From contig NZ_ML133534.1 in assembly GCF_003985145.1 (NCBI RefSeq), forward strand, positions 115,389 to 179,388: a stretch of DNA of 64,000 bases. Reading direction: 5' to 3'. Shown here piece after piece: positions 8,627-17,210 of the stretch. The notes beneath the pieces are model-generated. The model was not told the DNA's origin and did no database searches. It worked only from the letters and a program-made list of their open reading frames with translations. The translations under genes were made by a program, and so were the position numbers. Origin of the DNA: Rhizobium anhuiense. Its GTDB lineage: Bacteria > Pseudomonadota > Alphaproteobacteria > Rhizobiales > Rhizobiaceae. The first letter of the stretch is position 1; each line of letters opens with the position of its first letter.

Positions 8627-10531
8627 ATGTCTGTTTTAAGCCTTTGCCGCCTGAGCACCGCCCTTGTCTGCCTTCTTTCCATCGTGCCATCGCTTGCCAG
8701 CGCCGAGCAGGCCACGGCGGCGAAAGTTCCTTATGCGGAGGCTGGAAACACCAACAAGCGTGGTGACGCCTGCTTCTCGACGGCGGACACCAATGCCGCC
8801 GTTCACCTCCTCTCCGGCTTCCTCGAAATCTGGACCCCGCGCACGCCTTTCGTCGATGCGGGTGTCGAAGCCCCGGCCAAGGACAATTGTCCGGCAGTCG
8901 CCAAGACGGATTGGGACGGTATTCCCGCCAGCAAGACCGACGGCCATATCGTCAACCAGGCCGTCCATGACGCCAACATCGCCTATGTCGTCAATGCGAC
9001 GCGGGCGCGGACGGCCGATCAGGCGTTGGCCGCCTATCTCGACGATCGGCGCGGCAAGAATGCCAGCATCGTCGATGGTCTCGGTCCGCTGACGGATGCC
9101 TGGAAGGCCGGCTCGAAGCAGACCACCACGATCACCGAGGTGGCGGCTGATGCGACGACGGTCAAATACGACGATAAGGGCAACAATCGCGGCGCCGGCA
9201 GCAAGCCGGACACGGAAAACAAGACCGATGCCAACCCCGACATGGGCCTTGCGATCGACTTCATCAACGCCGCAAGCGGCGACGGCTCGACGGAGCCTGC
9301 CAAGCGCTATTTCAAATATGGCCGTCCGTATCGCTGGAGCCAGGATGTGTCGGTCGTCCCGACGCTGGAGCCCGCCAAAAGCGTCAAGCCGGTCGAAGAC
9401 GGCGGTTTCCCGAGCGGGCATACGGCGGAAGCCTGGCGGGATGCACTGGCCATGGCCTATCTCGTGCCGCAGCGCTTTCAGGAAATGATCACGCGCGCCA
9501 GCGAACTGGGTGAAGACCGCATCCTTGCCGGCATGCATTCTCCTCTCGACGTGATGGGCGGCCGCATGCTCGGCACCGCCACGGTCGTCTACAATCTGAA
9601 CAAGGCCGACAACTCAGCGCTGAAGAGCGATGCGTATGCCCAAGCGCAGGCATGGCTCATCGCCAAATCAGGCGTTGCGGATGCGGCTGCGCTCGAAGTC
9701 GCCGCGCATGCAGCGCCGCTCGCGGCAGACCGTTTTGCCGATCATGACGCCAACCGCGCTTACGTGCTGCAGCGCCTGGGCTACGGCCTGCCGACCATCC
9801 ATGCAACCGATCAGCCGGCGCGCGTGCCGCAGGGCGCCGAAGCGCTTCTCGAAACGCGTCTGCCCTATCTGGACGGCGCGCAGCGTCGCGACGTGCTTGG
9901 CACAACGGCGATTGCGTCCGGCTATCCGCTCATCGACGACGCGGAAGGGTACGGCCGCCTCAACCTGTTTGCCGCCGCCGATGGCTATGGCGCGTTCGAC
10001 CAGGATGTCACCGTGACGATGGACGCGGCAGAGGGCGGTTTCAATGCGATCGATACCTGGCGGAACGATATCGGCGGCAAGGGCAAGCTGGTGAAGCGCG
10101 GCAGCGGCATTCTCGGGCTTTCGGGCGCCAACAGCTATGCCGGCGGCACCGTGCTGGAAGATGGCGTGCTGGTGGCCGGCTCGCCCTCGGCCTTCGGCAC
10201 CGGCGGGCTGACGGTCAATGGCGGTTCGCTCATCGTGGCGGCTGACAAGCCGTTGACCGTAGGCGGCGATTATCAACAGCTCGCCAATGCGACAGCGAAG
10301 CCGACGCTGGGCGCGAACGGCGCAGGCGCGCTGGTCGTCGCAGGCAAGGCGGTGCTGGCCGGCGATCTCGACGTGACGCTTGCCGATGGCTATGCCCCGA
10401 CGCCGGGAACGAAGATCGAGATCTTGAAGGCGAATGCCGTGACCGGCACCTTTGGCAAGCTCACGGTCTCCGGCCACAAGGCGAGCCTCTCCTACAGCCC
10501 GACAACGGTTACCTTGACGATCGACGGATAA
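8627..10531 (+). CDS. Secreted PAP2-family acid phosphatase with autotransporter-associated repeat tail
   Basis: A 634-residue exported protein. The start at 8627 gives a clear signal peptide (about 25 residues ending SLASA); in-frame starts upstream give no signal sequence. The N-terminal 300 residues are a class A acid phosphatase/PAP2 domain with all three motifs: K-x6-RP (KRYFKYGRP), PSGHT, and R-x5-H-x3-D (RILAGMHSPLD). From about residue 480 there is a beta-strand-rich region with an autotransporter-associated repeat (KRGSGILGLSGANSYAGGT, then GGLTVNGGSL). No outer-membrane beta-barrel follows. Likely releases phosphate from organic esters in the periplasm or outside the cell. It stands alone between the kinase (divergent) and urtA. 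Confidence 0.88.
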   Translation: MSVLSLCRLSTALVCLLSIVPSLASAEQATAAKVPYAEAGNTNKRGDACFSTADTNAAVHLLSGFLEIWTPRTPFVDAGVEAPAKDNCPAVAKTDWDGIPASKTDGHIVNQAVHDANIAYVVNATRARTADQALAAYLDDRRGKNASIVDGLGPLTDAWKAGSKQTTTITEVAADATTVKYDDKGNNRGAGSKPDTENKTDANPDMGLAIDFINAASGDGSTEPAKRYFKYGRPYRWSQDVSVVPTLEPAKSVKPVEDGGFPSGHTAEAWRDALAMAYLVPQRFQEMITRASELGEDRILAGMHSPLDVMGGRMLGTATVVYNLNKADNSALKSDAYAQAQAWLIAKSGVADAAALEVAAHAAPLAADRFADHDANRAYVLQRLGYGLPTIHATDQPARVPQGAEALLETRLPYLDGAQRRDVLGTTAIASGYPLIDDAEGYGRLNLFAAADGYGAFDQDVTVTMDAAEGGFNAIDTWRNDIGGKGKLVKRGSGILGLSGANSYAGGTVLEDGVLVAGSPSAFGTGGLTVNGGSLIVAADKPLTVGGDYQQLANATAKPTLGANGAGALVVAGKAVLAGDLDVTLADGYAPTPGTKIEILKANAVTGTFGKLTVSGHKASLSYSPTTVTLTIDG

Positions 10532-10550
10532 TTTCCGGTATCGAGCGGAC

Positions 10551-10576
10551 AGGGCATCCCTGCTGTGGGATGCCCT
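10551..10576 (+). terminator. Terminator-like hairpin after the phosphatase gene
   Basis: A 10-bp perfect stem (AGGGCATCCC / GGGATGCCCT) with loop TGCTGT lies 20 bp after the phosphatase stop codon. The T tract is short (TTCCT), so termination may be partial. It separates the phosphatase from urtA. Confidence 0.65.
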
Positions 10577-10719
10577 TCCTGCCCCGGCCTGTCTGTTTGA
10601 CCCCCGCACCTACGTCATTTTGCGTATGTGTTTTTGCGCTGCAGCACCCGATAGTCCCTTAAGCAACAGTTAATCTCCGTTTCCGGCCTGTTGCGGAACA
10701 AGAAGAGGGGCTCAACCTG

Positions 10720-12012
10720 ATGAATCTCAAAACCACTATCACCGGTGCTGCGCTCGGCGCCGTCATGGCGGCATCGGCCGCTTTCAGCGGGGCGATTGCC
10801 GCCGACGACACGATCAAGGTCGGCGTATTGCATTCGCTCTCCGGCACCATGGCGATTTCCGAAACGACGCTGAAAGATGCCATGCTGATGCTCATCGACG
10901 AGCAGAACAAGAAGGGCGGCCTTCTCGGCAAGAAGCTCGAGGCCGTCGTCGTCGATCCGGCTTCCGACTGGCCGCTGTTTGCCGAAAAGGCACGCGAACT
11001 GATCGAGAAAGACAAGGTCGCTGCCGTCTTCGGTTGCTGGACCTCGTCTTCGCGCAAATCCGTGCTGCCGGTTTTCGAAGAGCTGAACTCGCTGCTCTTC
11101 TACCCGGTGCAGTATGAAGGCGAAGAATCCTCGCGCAACATCTTCTACACCGGTGCGGCTCCGAACCAGCAGGCGATCCCGGCCGTCGACTACCTGATGA
11201 ACACCGAAGGCGTGAAGCGCTTCGTGCTCGAAGGCACCGACTACGTTTATCCCCGCACGACCAACAAGATCCTCGAAGCCTATCTCGAAGCCAAGGGCAT
11301 TCCGAAGGAAGACATTCTCGTCAACTACACGCCGTTCGGTTTCTCCGACTGGCAGACTGAAGTCGCCAAGATCAAGGAATTCGGCTCGGCCGGCAAGAAG
11401 ACTGCCGTCGTCTCCACCATCAACGGCGACGCCAACGTTCCCTTCTACAAGGAACTCGGCAACCAGGGCATCAAAGCCACCGACATCCCCGTCGTCGCCT
11501 TCTCGGTCGGCGAAGAAGAGCTTGCCGGTCTCGACACCAAGCCGCTCGTCGGTCATCTCGCCGCCTGGAACTACTTCGAGTCGGTCGAAAGCCCGGCCAA
11601 CAAGAAGTTCATCAAGGAATGGCATGCGTTCACCAAGAACGACAAGCGCGTGACGAATGACCCGATGGAAGCCGCCTATATCGGCTTCAACGCCTGGGTC
11701 AAAGCTGTCCAGGCTGCCGGCACCACCAATACCGATGCCGTTCTCGACAACATCATCGGCGTCACCGTTCCGAACCTCTCCGGCGGCTATGCCACCGTCA
11801 TGCCGAACCACCACATCACCAAGCCGGTGCTGATCGGTGAAATCCAGGCCGACGGCCAGTTCGAAATCGTCCAACAGACGCCTGCCGTCGTCGGCGACGA
11901 ATGGTCGGACTACCTGCCCGACTCCAAGGACCTGATCTCCGATTGGCGCAAGCCTATGTCCTGCGGCAACTTCAATGTCGCGACCGGCAAGTGCGGCGGC
12001 AAGGGCTCCTGA
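10720..12012 (+). CDS. urtA: Urea ABC transporter substrate-binding protein UrtA
   Basis: Periplasmic urea-binding protein, 430 residues, the family length. A signal peptide (to about residue 27, ending GAIA) is followed by DDTIKVGVLHSLSGTMAISE, the hallmark start of UrtA as opposed to LIV binding proteins. FGCWTSSSRKSVLPVFEE and YPVQYEGEESSRNIFYTGA are also UrtA-specific. The C-terminus has the Cys-containing GNFNVATGKCGGKGS. Urea is the known ligand of the family, and the downstream urtBCDE and urease genes agree. No convincing sigma-54/NtrC site was found upstream, although nitrogen control is known for urt genes elsewhere. Confidence 0.95.
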   Translation: MNLKTTITGAALGAVMAASAAFSGAIAADDTIKVGVLHSLSGTMAISETTLKDAMLMLIDEQNKKGGLLGKKLEAVVVDPASDWPLFAEKARELIEKDKVAAVFGCWTSSSRKSVLPVFEELNSLLFYPVQYEGEESSRNIFYTGAAPNQQAIPAVDYLMNTEGVKRFVLEGTDYVYPRTTNKILEAYLEAKGIPKEDILVNYTPFGFSDWQTEVAKIKEFGSAGKKTAVVSTINGDANVPFYKELGNQGIKATDIPVVAFSVGEEELAGLDTKPLVGHLAAWNYFESVESPANKKFIKEWHAFTKNDKRVTNDPMEAAYIGFNAWVKAVQAAGTTNTDAVLDNIIGVTVPNLSGGYATVMPNHHITKPVLIGEIQADGQFEIVQQTPAVVGDEWSDYLPDSKDLISDWRKPMSCGNFNVATGKCGGKGS

Positions 12013-12040
12013 GCGAACTGACCTGACACCAGCCTGAAGA

Positions 12041-12071
12041 CTTCCGTCCGGATTGCAAATCCGGGCGGAAG
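12041..12071 (+). terminator. Hairpin between urtA and urtB (partial terminator or RNA stabiliser)
   Basis: Arms 12041-12054 and 12058-12071 form a 14-bp stem with one G:T pair and a GCA loop, 28 bp after the urtA stop. No T tract follows. Such hairpins commonly protect the 3' end of binding-protein mRNA or reduce read-through, giving more UrtA than permease. Confidence 0.6.
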
Positions 12072-12109
12072 CTCCGTCCCCGGCGGTCGCTGCCGAGAAG
12101 GCAACGCTG

Positions 12110-12183
12110 GAGCAATTCCAACAAAGGTGCACAGCGGTTCTGTGTCCGGAATTGCGTGAGAACACTGAGATAGAGCATTTCAC
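12110..12183 (+). repeat. Short intergenic repeat, copy 1
   Basis: The segment GAGCAATTCCAACAAAGGTG through GATAGAGCATTT is nearly the same as the one at 25106-25180. Its internal inverted repeat GCAATTCC/GGAATTGC can fold as a long hairpin. Repeats of this type are scattered between genes in Rhizobium chromosomes. Confidence 0.8.
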
Positions 12184-12211
12184 ACTATGCTCCGGTTAGG
12201 CGGGAAAGCCG

Positions 12212-13831
12212 ATGTATCGCGCCATCAAGATTTTTCTTTTGACCCTTTGCCTGACCCTCTCGGGGCTGACGGCCGGCCTGAAGGCTCAGGACGATATCCA
12301 TGCCCTCGTCGATGCGCTCGGCACCGGCGGGTTTCCGGAGCGCGAAGCCGCCATCAAGGCGCTCGTCGCCTCGAAGGATGCGCATGTCAGCCAGATATTG
12401 CAGCAGTTGAGCGACGGCCTGCTCTATGTCAATTCCGAGGAGGGCGGTCCAGTTCTCGTCCAAGGCGGCACCGAAGACGAGCCGACCTTTTCCGATCCGA
12501 TCACCGGCGAGGCTGTCGCCGATCTCGATCCCGACATGATGTCCAAAGTCCGGATCAACAATTCCGTTCGTACCCTGATCGGCACCATCATGAGCCAGTT
12601 GACGCTGCTGAGCCCCGATCGCGGCGCTCGCCTTGCTGCGGCTCAAGGCCTGCTGAAGGATGCCGATCCCGCCAACCTTGATCTGCTTAATTCCGCGCTG
12701 GCGGATGAGAAGGACGCCGAGATCAAGAGCACCATGGAAGCGGCCCGTGCCGTGATGGTGCTGAAGGGCGATGTCAGCGCCGCCGAGAAGAAGGCGGCGA
12801 TCGATACGGTCGCAGCCCGCGGCGGTCGCGACGCCCTGACCATTCTGACCACGGCGTTGACAACGGCGCCCGAAGATCTGAAGCCCGTCATCCAGGCGCA
12901 TATCAGCTCGATCAACCGCAGCTTGGCGCTCTGGGATATCGTCCAGAACGTCTGGTACGGTCTGTCGCTCGGCTCGGTGCTGCTGCTAGCGGCAATCGGC
13001 CTTGCCATCACTTTCGGGGTCATGGGCGTCATCAACATGGCGCATGGCGAAATGGTGATGATCGGCGCTTACACCACTTATGTCGTGCAGGAATACATCA
13101 CCTCGACCTTTCCTGAGCTTGCCGATTATTCGCTGGCCTTTGCGGTGCCGGCCGCCTTCATCTTCACCGGCTTCGTCGGCCTGATCATCGAGCGTGTCGT
13201 CATCCGCTATCTCTACGGCCGGCCGCTGGAAACCTTGCTTGCCACCTGGGGCGTATCGCTGATCCTGCAGCAGGCGGTGCGCAGCTATTTCGGCCCGACC
13301 AACCGCGAGGTTCGCAATCCGAGCTGGATGTCCGGCACCTTCGATTTCGGCGGGCTTGCCATCACTTGGAACCGGCTCTGGATCATCGTCTTTTCGGTCG
13401 TGGTATTCCTGACGCTGCTGATGCTGCTGAAGCGTTCCGCCTTCGGCCTGCAGATGCGGGCGGTGACGCAGAACCGGCGCATGGCCTCCTCAATGGGCAT
13501 CCGGACCGGCTGGGTCGACGCCTTCACCTTCGCGCTCGGCTCCGGCATCGCCGGCATGGCGGGTGTCGCACTCTCGCAGATCGATAACGTCTCGCCGAAC
13601 CTCGGCCAGAGCTACATCATCGACAGCTTCATGGTCGTCGTCTTCGGCGGTGTCGGCAATCTCTGGGGCACGCTGGTCGGCGCGCTTTCGCTCGGCGTCG
13701 TCAACAAGTTCCTCGAGCCTTTCGCCGGCGCCGTGCTCGGCAAGATCCTGGTGCTCGTCCTCATCATTCTCTTCATCCAGAAGCGTCCGCGCGGGCTCTT
13801 CGCACTCAAAGGAAGGGCGGTGGAAGCATGA
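12212..13831 (+). CDS. urtB: Urea ABC transporter permease UrtB
   Basis: Inner-membrane urea permease, 539 residues. A signal-like N-terminus is followed by a periplasmic HEAT-like region of about 220 residues (ALVDALGTGGFPEREAAIKA, ISSINRSLALWDIVQN), a known special feature of UrtB. The membrane domain follows (LSLGSVLLLAAIGLAITFGV, then MGVINMAHGEMVMIGAYTTY), homologous to LivH. The FGLQMRAVTQNRRMASSMGI loop is the ATPase coupling region. The last four bases overlap urtC (ATGA), so the two permease genes are translationally coupled. Confidence 0.95.
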   Translation: MYRAIKIFLLTLCLTLSGLTAGLKAQDDIHALVDALGTGGFPEREAAIKALVASKDAHVSQILQQLSDGLLYVNSEEGGPVLVQGGTEDEPTFSDPITGEAVADLDPDMMSKVRINNSVRTLIGTIMSQLTLLSPDRGARLAAAQGLLKDADPANLDLLNSALADEKDAEIKSTMEAARAVMVLKGDVSAAEKKAAIDTVAARGGRDALTILTTALTTAPEDLKPVIQAHISSINRSLALWDIVQNVWYGLSLGSVLLLAAIGLAITFGVMGVINMAHGEMVMIGAYTTYVVQEYITSTFPELADYSLAFAVPAAFIFTGFVGLIIERVVIRYLYGRPLETLLATWGVSLILQQAVRSYFGPTNREVRNPSWMSGTFDFGGLAITWNRLWIIVFSVVVFLTLLMLLKRSAFGLQMRAVTQNRRMASSMGIRTGWVDAFTFALGSGIAGMAGVALSQIDNVSPNLGQSYIIDSFMVVVFGGVGNLWGTLVGALSLGVVNKFLEPFAGAVLGKILVLVLIILFIQKRPRGLFALKGRAVEA

Positions 13832-14991
13832 TTACGGCCTTCCTTCTCCGGTCTCTCGATCGCAGGATCTCGATTGCCATCGCCCTGTTGCTGGCGGTCG
13901 CCATTCTCGTACCGGTGCTCAATCTGGCGACCGGCCCGACCAACCCGCTGCACATCCCGACCTATATCATGGCGCTGTTCGGCAAATATCTGACCTATGC
14001 GCTGCTGGCGCTGGCGCTCGATCTCGTCTGGGGCTTCTGCGGCATCCTCTCGCTCGGCCACGGCGCCTTCTTCGCGCTCGGCGGTTATGCGATGGGCATG
14101 TATCTGATGCGCCAGATCGGCTCGCGCGGCGTCTACGGCGATCCTGTCCTGCCCGATTTCATGGTGTTCCTCAATTGGAAGGAGCTGCCCTGGTTCTGGT
14201 ACGGTTTCGACCAGTTCTGGTTTGCGGCGCTGATGGTGCTCGCCGTGCCCGGCCTGCTCGCCTTCGTCTTCGGGTGGTTCGCCTTCCGCTCGCGCGTCAA
14301 CGGCGTCTATCTTTCGATCATCACCCAGGCGATGACTTATGCGCTGCTGCTGGCCTTCTTCCGCAACGATATGGGCTTCGGCGGCAACAACGGCATGACC
14401 GATTTCAAGGACATCCTCGGCTTCAACATCCAGGCGGACGGCACGCGTGCGAGCCTCTTTGCGGCGACCGCGATCTTCCTGGCCCTGTCGCTGATGATCG
14501 CCTCGGCGATCGTGCGCTCGAAATTCGGCAAGGTGCTGGTCGGCGTGCGCGATGCCGAAAGCCGCACGCGCTTCCTCGGCTACCGCGTCGAGCATTTCAA
14601 GCTCTTCACCTTCGTCGTCTCGGCGATGATGGCAGGCATTGCCGGCGCGCTCTACGTGCCGCAGGTCGGCATCATCAATCCGGGTGAATTCGCCCCTGCC
14701 AATTCGATCGAAGTCGTCATCTGGACGGCGGTCGGCGGGCGGGCGACGCTGATCGGGCCCATCATCGGCGCGATCCTCGTCAACGGCGGCAAGACGATCT
14801 TCACCGGCCTCTTCCCGGAGATCTGGCTGTTTGCGCTGGGCGGCCTTTTCGTCGCCGTGACGCTGTTCCTGCCGAAGGGCGTCGTCGGCACGATTGCGCA
14901 ATATCTCGGCAAGCAGAAGCTTGTCTCCAAGGCTGCCCCGCCGGCGGCTGAAGAAGACGACATCGAGCCGAAAATCCAGGCAGCGGAGTGA
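13828..14991 (+). CDS. urtC: Urea ABC transporter permease UrtC
   Basis: Second urea permease, 387 residues, LivM-like with about ten membrane segments. The text WGFCGILSLGHGAFFALGGY and the cytoplasmic coupling segment VLVGVRDAESRTRFLGYRVE are typical of UrtC. It overlaps urtB by 4 bp at the start and urtD by 4 bp at the end (GTGA), so urtB, urtC and urtD form a tight coupled block. The charged C-terminal tail (EEDDIEPKIQAAE) is outside the conserved fold. Confidence 0.95.
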   Translation: MITAFLLRSLDRRISIAIALLLAVAILVPVLNLATGPTNPLHIPTYIMALFGKYLTYALLALALDLVWGFCGILSLGHGAFFALGGYAMGMYLMRQIGSRGVYGDPVLPDFMVFLNWKELPWFWYGFDQFWFAALMVLAVPGLLAFVFGWFAFRSRVNGVYLSIITQAMTYALLLAFFRNDMGFGGNNGMTDFKDILGFNIQADGTRASLFAATAIFLALSLMIASAIVRSKFGKVLVGVRDAESRTRFLGYRVEHFKLFTFVVSAMMAGIAGALYVPQVGIINPGEFAPANSIEVVIWTAVGGRATLIGPIIGAILVNGGKTIFTGLFPEIWLFALGGLFVAVTLFLPKGVVGTIAQYLGKQKLVSKAAPPAAEEDDIEPKIQAAE

Positions 14992-15752
14992 GCACAGTGA
15001 TTCCCGACGTCAAACCCACCAGCGTGCTTTATCTCAACGGCGTGTCGGTTTCCTTCGACGGCTTCAAGGCGCTGAATTCGCTGTCGATCGTTATCGAGCC
15101 CGGTGAGCTTCGCGCCATCATCGGCCCGAACGGCGCCGGCAAGACGACGATGATGGATATCATCACCGGCAAGACCAGGCCCGATGAGGGCGAGGTGTTC
15201 TTCAACGGCACGATCGACCTGACCAAGAAGGATGAAGCCGATATCGCCCAGCTCGGCATCGGCCGGAAATTCCAGAAGCCGACGGTCTTCGAAAGCCATA
15301 CGGTGTGGGACAATCTGGAGCTTGCGCTGAACCGGCGTCGTGGTGTGTTCCCGACGTTGTTCTACCGGCTTTCGGGCGAGGACAAGGCGCGCATCGAGGA
15401 GATCCTGGAAACGGTGCGGCTGACGCACCGCCGTGACGAATTCGCCGCCAACCTCTCGCATGGGCAGAAGCAGTGGCTGGAGATCGGCATGCTGCTGGCG
15501 CAGGAGCCGAAACTCCTGCTGGTCGACGAACCGGTGGCCGGCATGACCGATGCGGAAACGGCGGAAACGGCGGTCCTGCTCAAGGATATCGCCAGGACCC
15601 GCTCGGTCGTCGTCGTCGAGCACGACATGGGCTTCATCCGCGACCTCGGCGTCAAGGTGACGTGCCTTGCCGAAGGCTCGGTGCTGGCGGAAGGGTCGAT
15701 CGATTTTGTCAGTTCCGATCCGAAGGTGATCGAGAACTATCTGGGGCGGTGA
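14988..15752 (+). CDS. urtD: Urea ABC transporter ATP-binding protein UrtD
   Basis: Cytoplasmic ATPase, 254 residues. Walker A is GPNGAGKTTMMD, the UrtD-typical GIGRKFQKPTVFESHTVWDN follows, and the signature is the degenerate LSHGQKQWLEIGMLL characteristic of UrtD. Walker B is LLLVDEPVAGMTD and the H-loop VEHDMGFIR. Translation starts at a GTG that overlaps the urtC stop. It works with UrtE to energise urea uptake. Confidence 0.94.
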   Translation: MSTVIPDVKPTSVLYLNGVSVSFDGFKALNSLSIVIEPGELRAIIGPNGAGKTTMMDIITGKTRPDEGEVFFNGTIDLTKKDEADIAQLGIGRKFQKPTVFESHTVWDNLELALNRRRGVFPTLFYRLSGEDKARIEEILETVRLTHRRDEFAANLSHGQKQWLEIGMLLAQEPKLLLVDEPVAGMTDAETAETAVLLKDIARTRSVVVVEHDMGFIRDLGVKVTCLAEGSVLAEGSIDFVSSDPKVIENYLGR

Positions 15753-15828
15753 TCAGTGCAACTTGGAGACTTGAACCTGACAAAAGAAGACGCTCTAAAA
15801 CGGGCGGGTTTTACTGTGGGGTTTCATC

Positions 15829-16347
15829 ATGGCTTTTCTCGGTATTCTGGTTGTGGCGCTCAGCGGCGCGGTCGTCTGGTATTGGCGTTTGAAAATGGCG
15901 CGTGAAGCGGGAAACGAGATCATCGATTCGGTCGAGCGGATGCGGGGCGCTTATAAGCGCAAAAAGTTTCGCAAGCAGGCCGAAGTCGCGCCGCTGGCCT
16001 CGATCGCCGATCCGGCGATTGCGGCGGTGGCCTTTTTCTTCTGCCTTGCCAAGGAAAAGCCGATCTATGTCGACGCTGCGAAGGATGTCGTTCGCAACCG
16101 CATGAAAGGCATCATCCGGCCGGGCGACATGGAAGAGGTGCTGGTTTTCGGCGAGTGGGCGTCCAAGAACGTCACCAGTCCCGAAGATCCGATCCGCCGG
16201 TTCCGGCCTCTCTGGATAGAGGCGCTCGACATGCAAGAGCGTCAGCAATTGATCGGTATTGCCGAGGACGTGGCCGCGGTCGGCGGCGAGAGAACGACGG
16301 AACAGGAGCACGCCCTGCAGACGCTGAGGCGTGGCCTAATGAACTGA
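15829..16347 (+). CDS. Membrane-anchored protein of unknown function within the urt operon (TerB-like helical domain suspected)
   Basis: A 172-residue protein with one N-terminal membrane anchor (about 3-20, FLGILVVALSGAVVWYW), a basic stretch (YKRKKFRKQ) and a helical soluble domain rich in acidic and aromatic residues. The soluble part recalls TerB-like domains (MQERQQLIGIAEDVAAVGGE then TEQEHALQTL), but I could not confirm this. A ribosome site is weak (TGGGG, then ATG at 15829). It is placed between urtD (76 bp) and urtE, in the same direction, so it is probably co-transcribed. It is not a known part of the urea transporter. Confidence 0.75.
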   Translation: MAFLGILVVALSGAVVWYWRLKMAREAGNEIIDSVERMRGAYKRKKFRKQAEVAPLASIADPAIAAVAFFFCLAKEKPIYVDAAKDVVRNRMKGIIRPGDMEEVLVFGEWASKNVTSPEDPIRRFRPLWIEALDMQERQQLIGIAEDVAAVGGERTTEQEHALQTLRRGLMN

Positions 16348-16365
16348 TGGGGAATGGGTGAACGG

Positions 16366-17061
16366 ATGCTGACAGTCGAAAACGCAAATCTGCATTATGG
16401 CGCCGCCCAGGCGCTGCGCGGCATCTCGATCAAAGCGGAGATGGGAAAGATTACCTGCGTGCTGGGGCGTAACGGCGTGGGGAAGAGTTCTCTTCTGCGC
16501 GCCGTTACCGGCCAGCATCCGCTGTCGGCGGGTACCATCACCTTCAATGACACCAGACTCAACGGTCTGCCGCCCTTTGCCCGCGCCAAGCAGGGCGTCG
16601 GCTATGTGCCGCAGGGCCGCGAAATCTTCCCGCTGCTTACCGTCAAGGAAAATCTCGAAACCGGCTTCGCTCCGCTTGGTCGCCGCGACCGCAACATCCC
16701 CGACGACATCTTCAGCCTCTTCCCGGTGCTGAAGTCGATGTTGTCGCGTCGCGGCGGCGATCTTTCCGGCGGGCAGCAGCAGCAGTTGGCGATCGGGCGC
16801 GCCATGGTGACGCGGCCGAAGATCCTCGTGCTCGACGAGCCGACCGAAGGCATCCAGCCCTCGATCATCAAGGATATCGGCCGGGCGATCCGCTATTTGC
16901 GTGACTCCACAGGCATGGCGATCCTGCTCGTCGAACAATATCTGGATTTCTGCCGGGAGCTCGCCGATTACGTCTACATCATGGATCGCGGCGAGATCGT
17001 GCATGAAGGGCTTGCCGAAACGCTGGATACACCGGAGGCCCGCCGTCATCTGACCGTCTGA
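16366..17061 (+). CDS. urtE: Urea ABC transporter ATP-binding protein UrtE
   Basis: Second ATPase of the urea importer, 231 residues from the ATG at 16366. That start gives the family N-terminus MLTVENANLHYGAAQALRGI; an in-frame ATG at 16354 adds only four residues. Motifs: Walker A GRNGVGKSSLL, GVGYVPQGREIFPLLTV, signature LSGGQQQQLAIGRAMV, Walker B ILVLDEPTEGIQP and VEQYLDFC. EGIQPSII distinguishes UrtE from LivF. It is followed by ureD after 149 bp, which links import with hydrolysis. Confidence 0.94.
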   Translation: MLTVENANLHYGAAQALRGISIKAEMGKITCVLGRNGVGKSSLLRAVTGQHPLSAGTITFNDTRLNGLPPFARAKQGVGYVPQGREIFPLLTVKENLETGFAPLGRRDRNIPDDIFSLFPVLKSMLSRRGGDLSGGQQQQLAIGRAMVTRPKILVLDEPTEGIQPSIIKDIGRAIRYLRDSTGMAILLVEQYLDFCRELADYVYIMDRGEIVHEGLAETLDTPEARRHLTV

Positions 17062-17210
17062 CCGGCAGATGCCGCATTTTGCAGCAGTGGACCCAGCAAT
17101 TCGCAGATCTGCCGCATCTGCTGCGGGCATCCTGGACGGCATGGGAATTGCTTGCTTTCTGCTATCTGCGCGCTTGAATGAAAATCAAAGGCGCGACCGA
17201 AAGGGACGAT

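Noticed and set aside
10577..10719. Possible sigma-54/NtrC promoter before urtA
   Set aside because: No GG-N10-GC pair with acceptable flanks was found; nitrogen control may still exist but is not visible.
10615..12183. A 522-codon open frame antisense to urtA
   Set aside because: Shadow of urtA codon bias, without recognisable motifs or a ribosome site.
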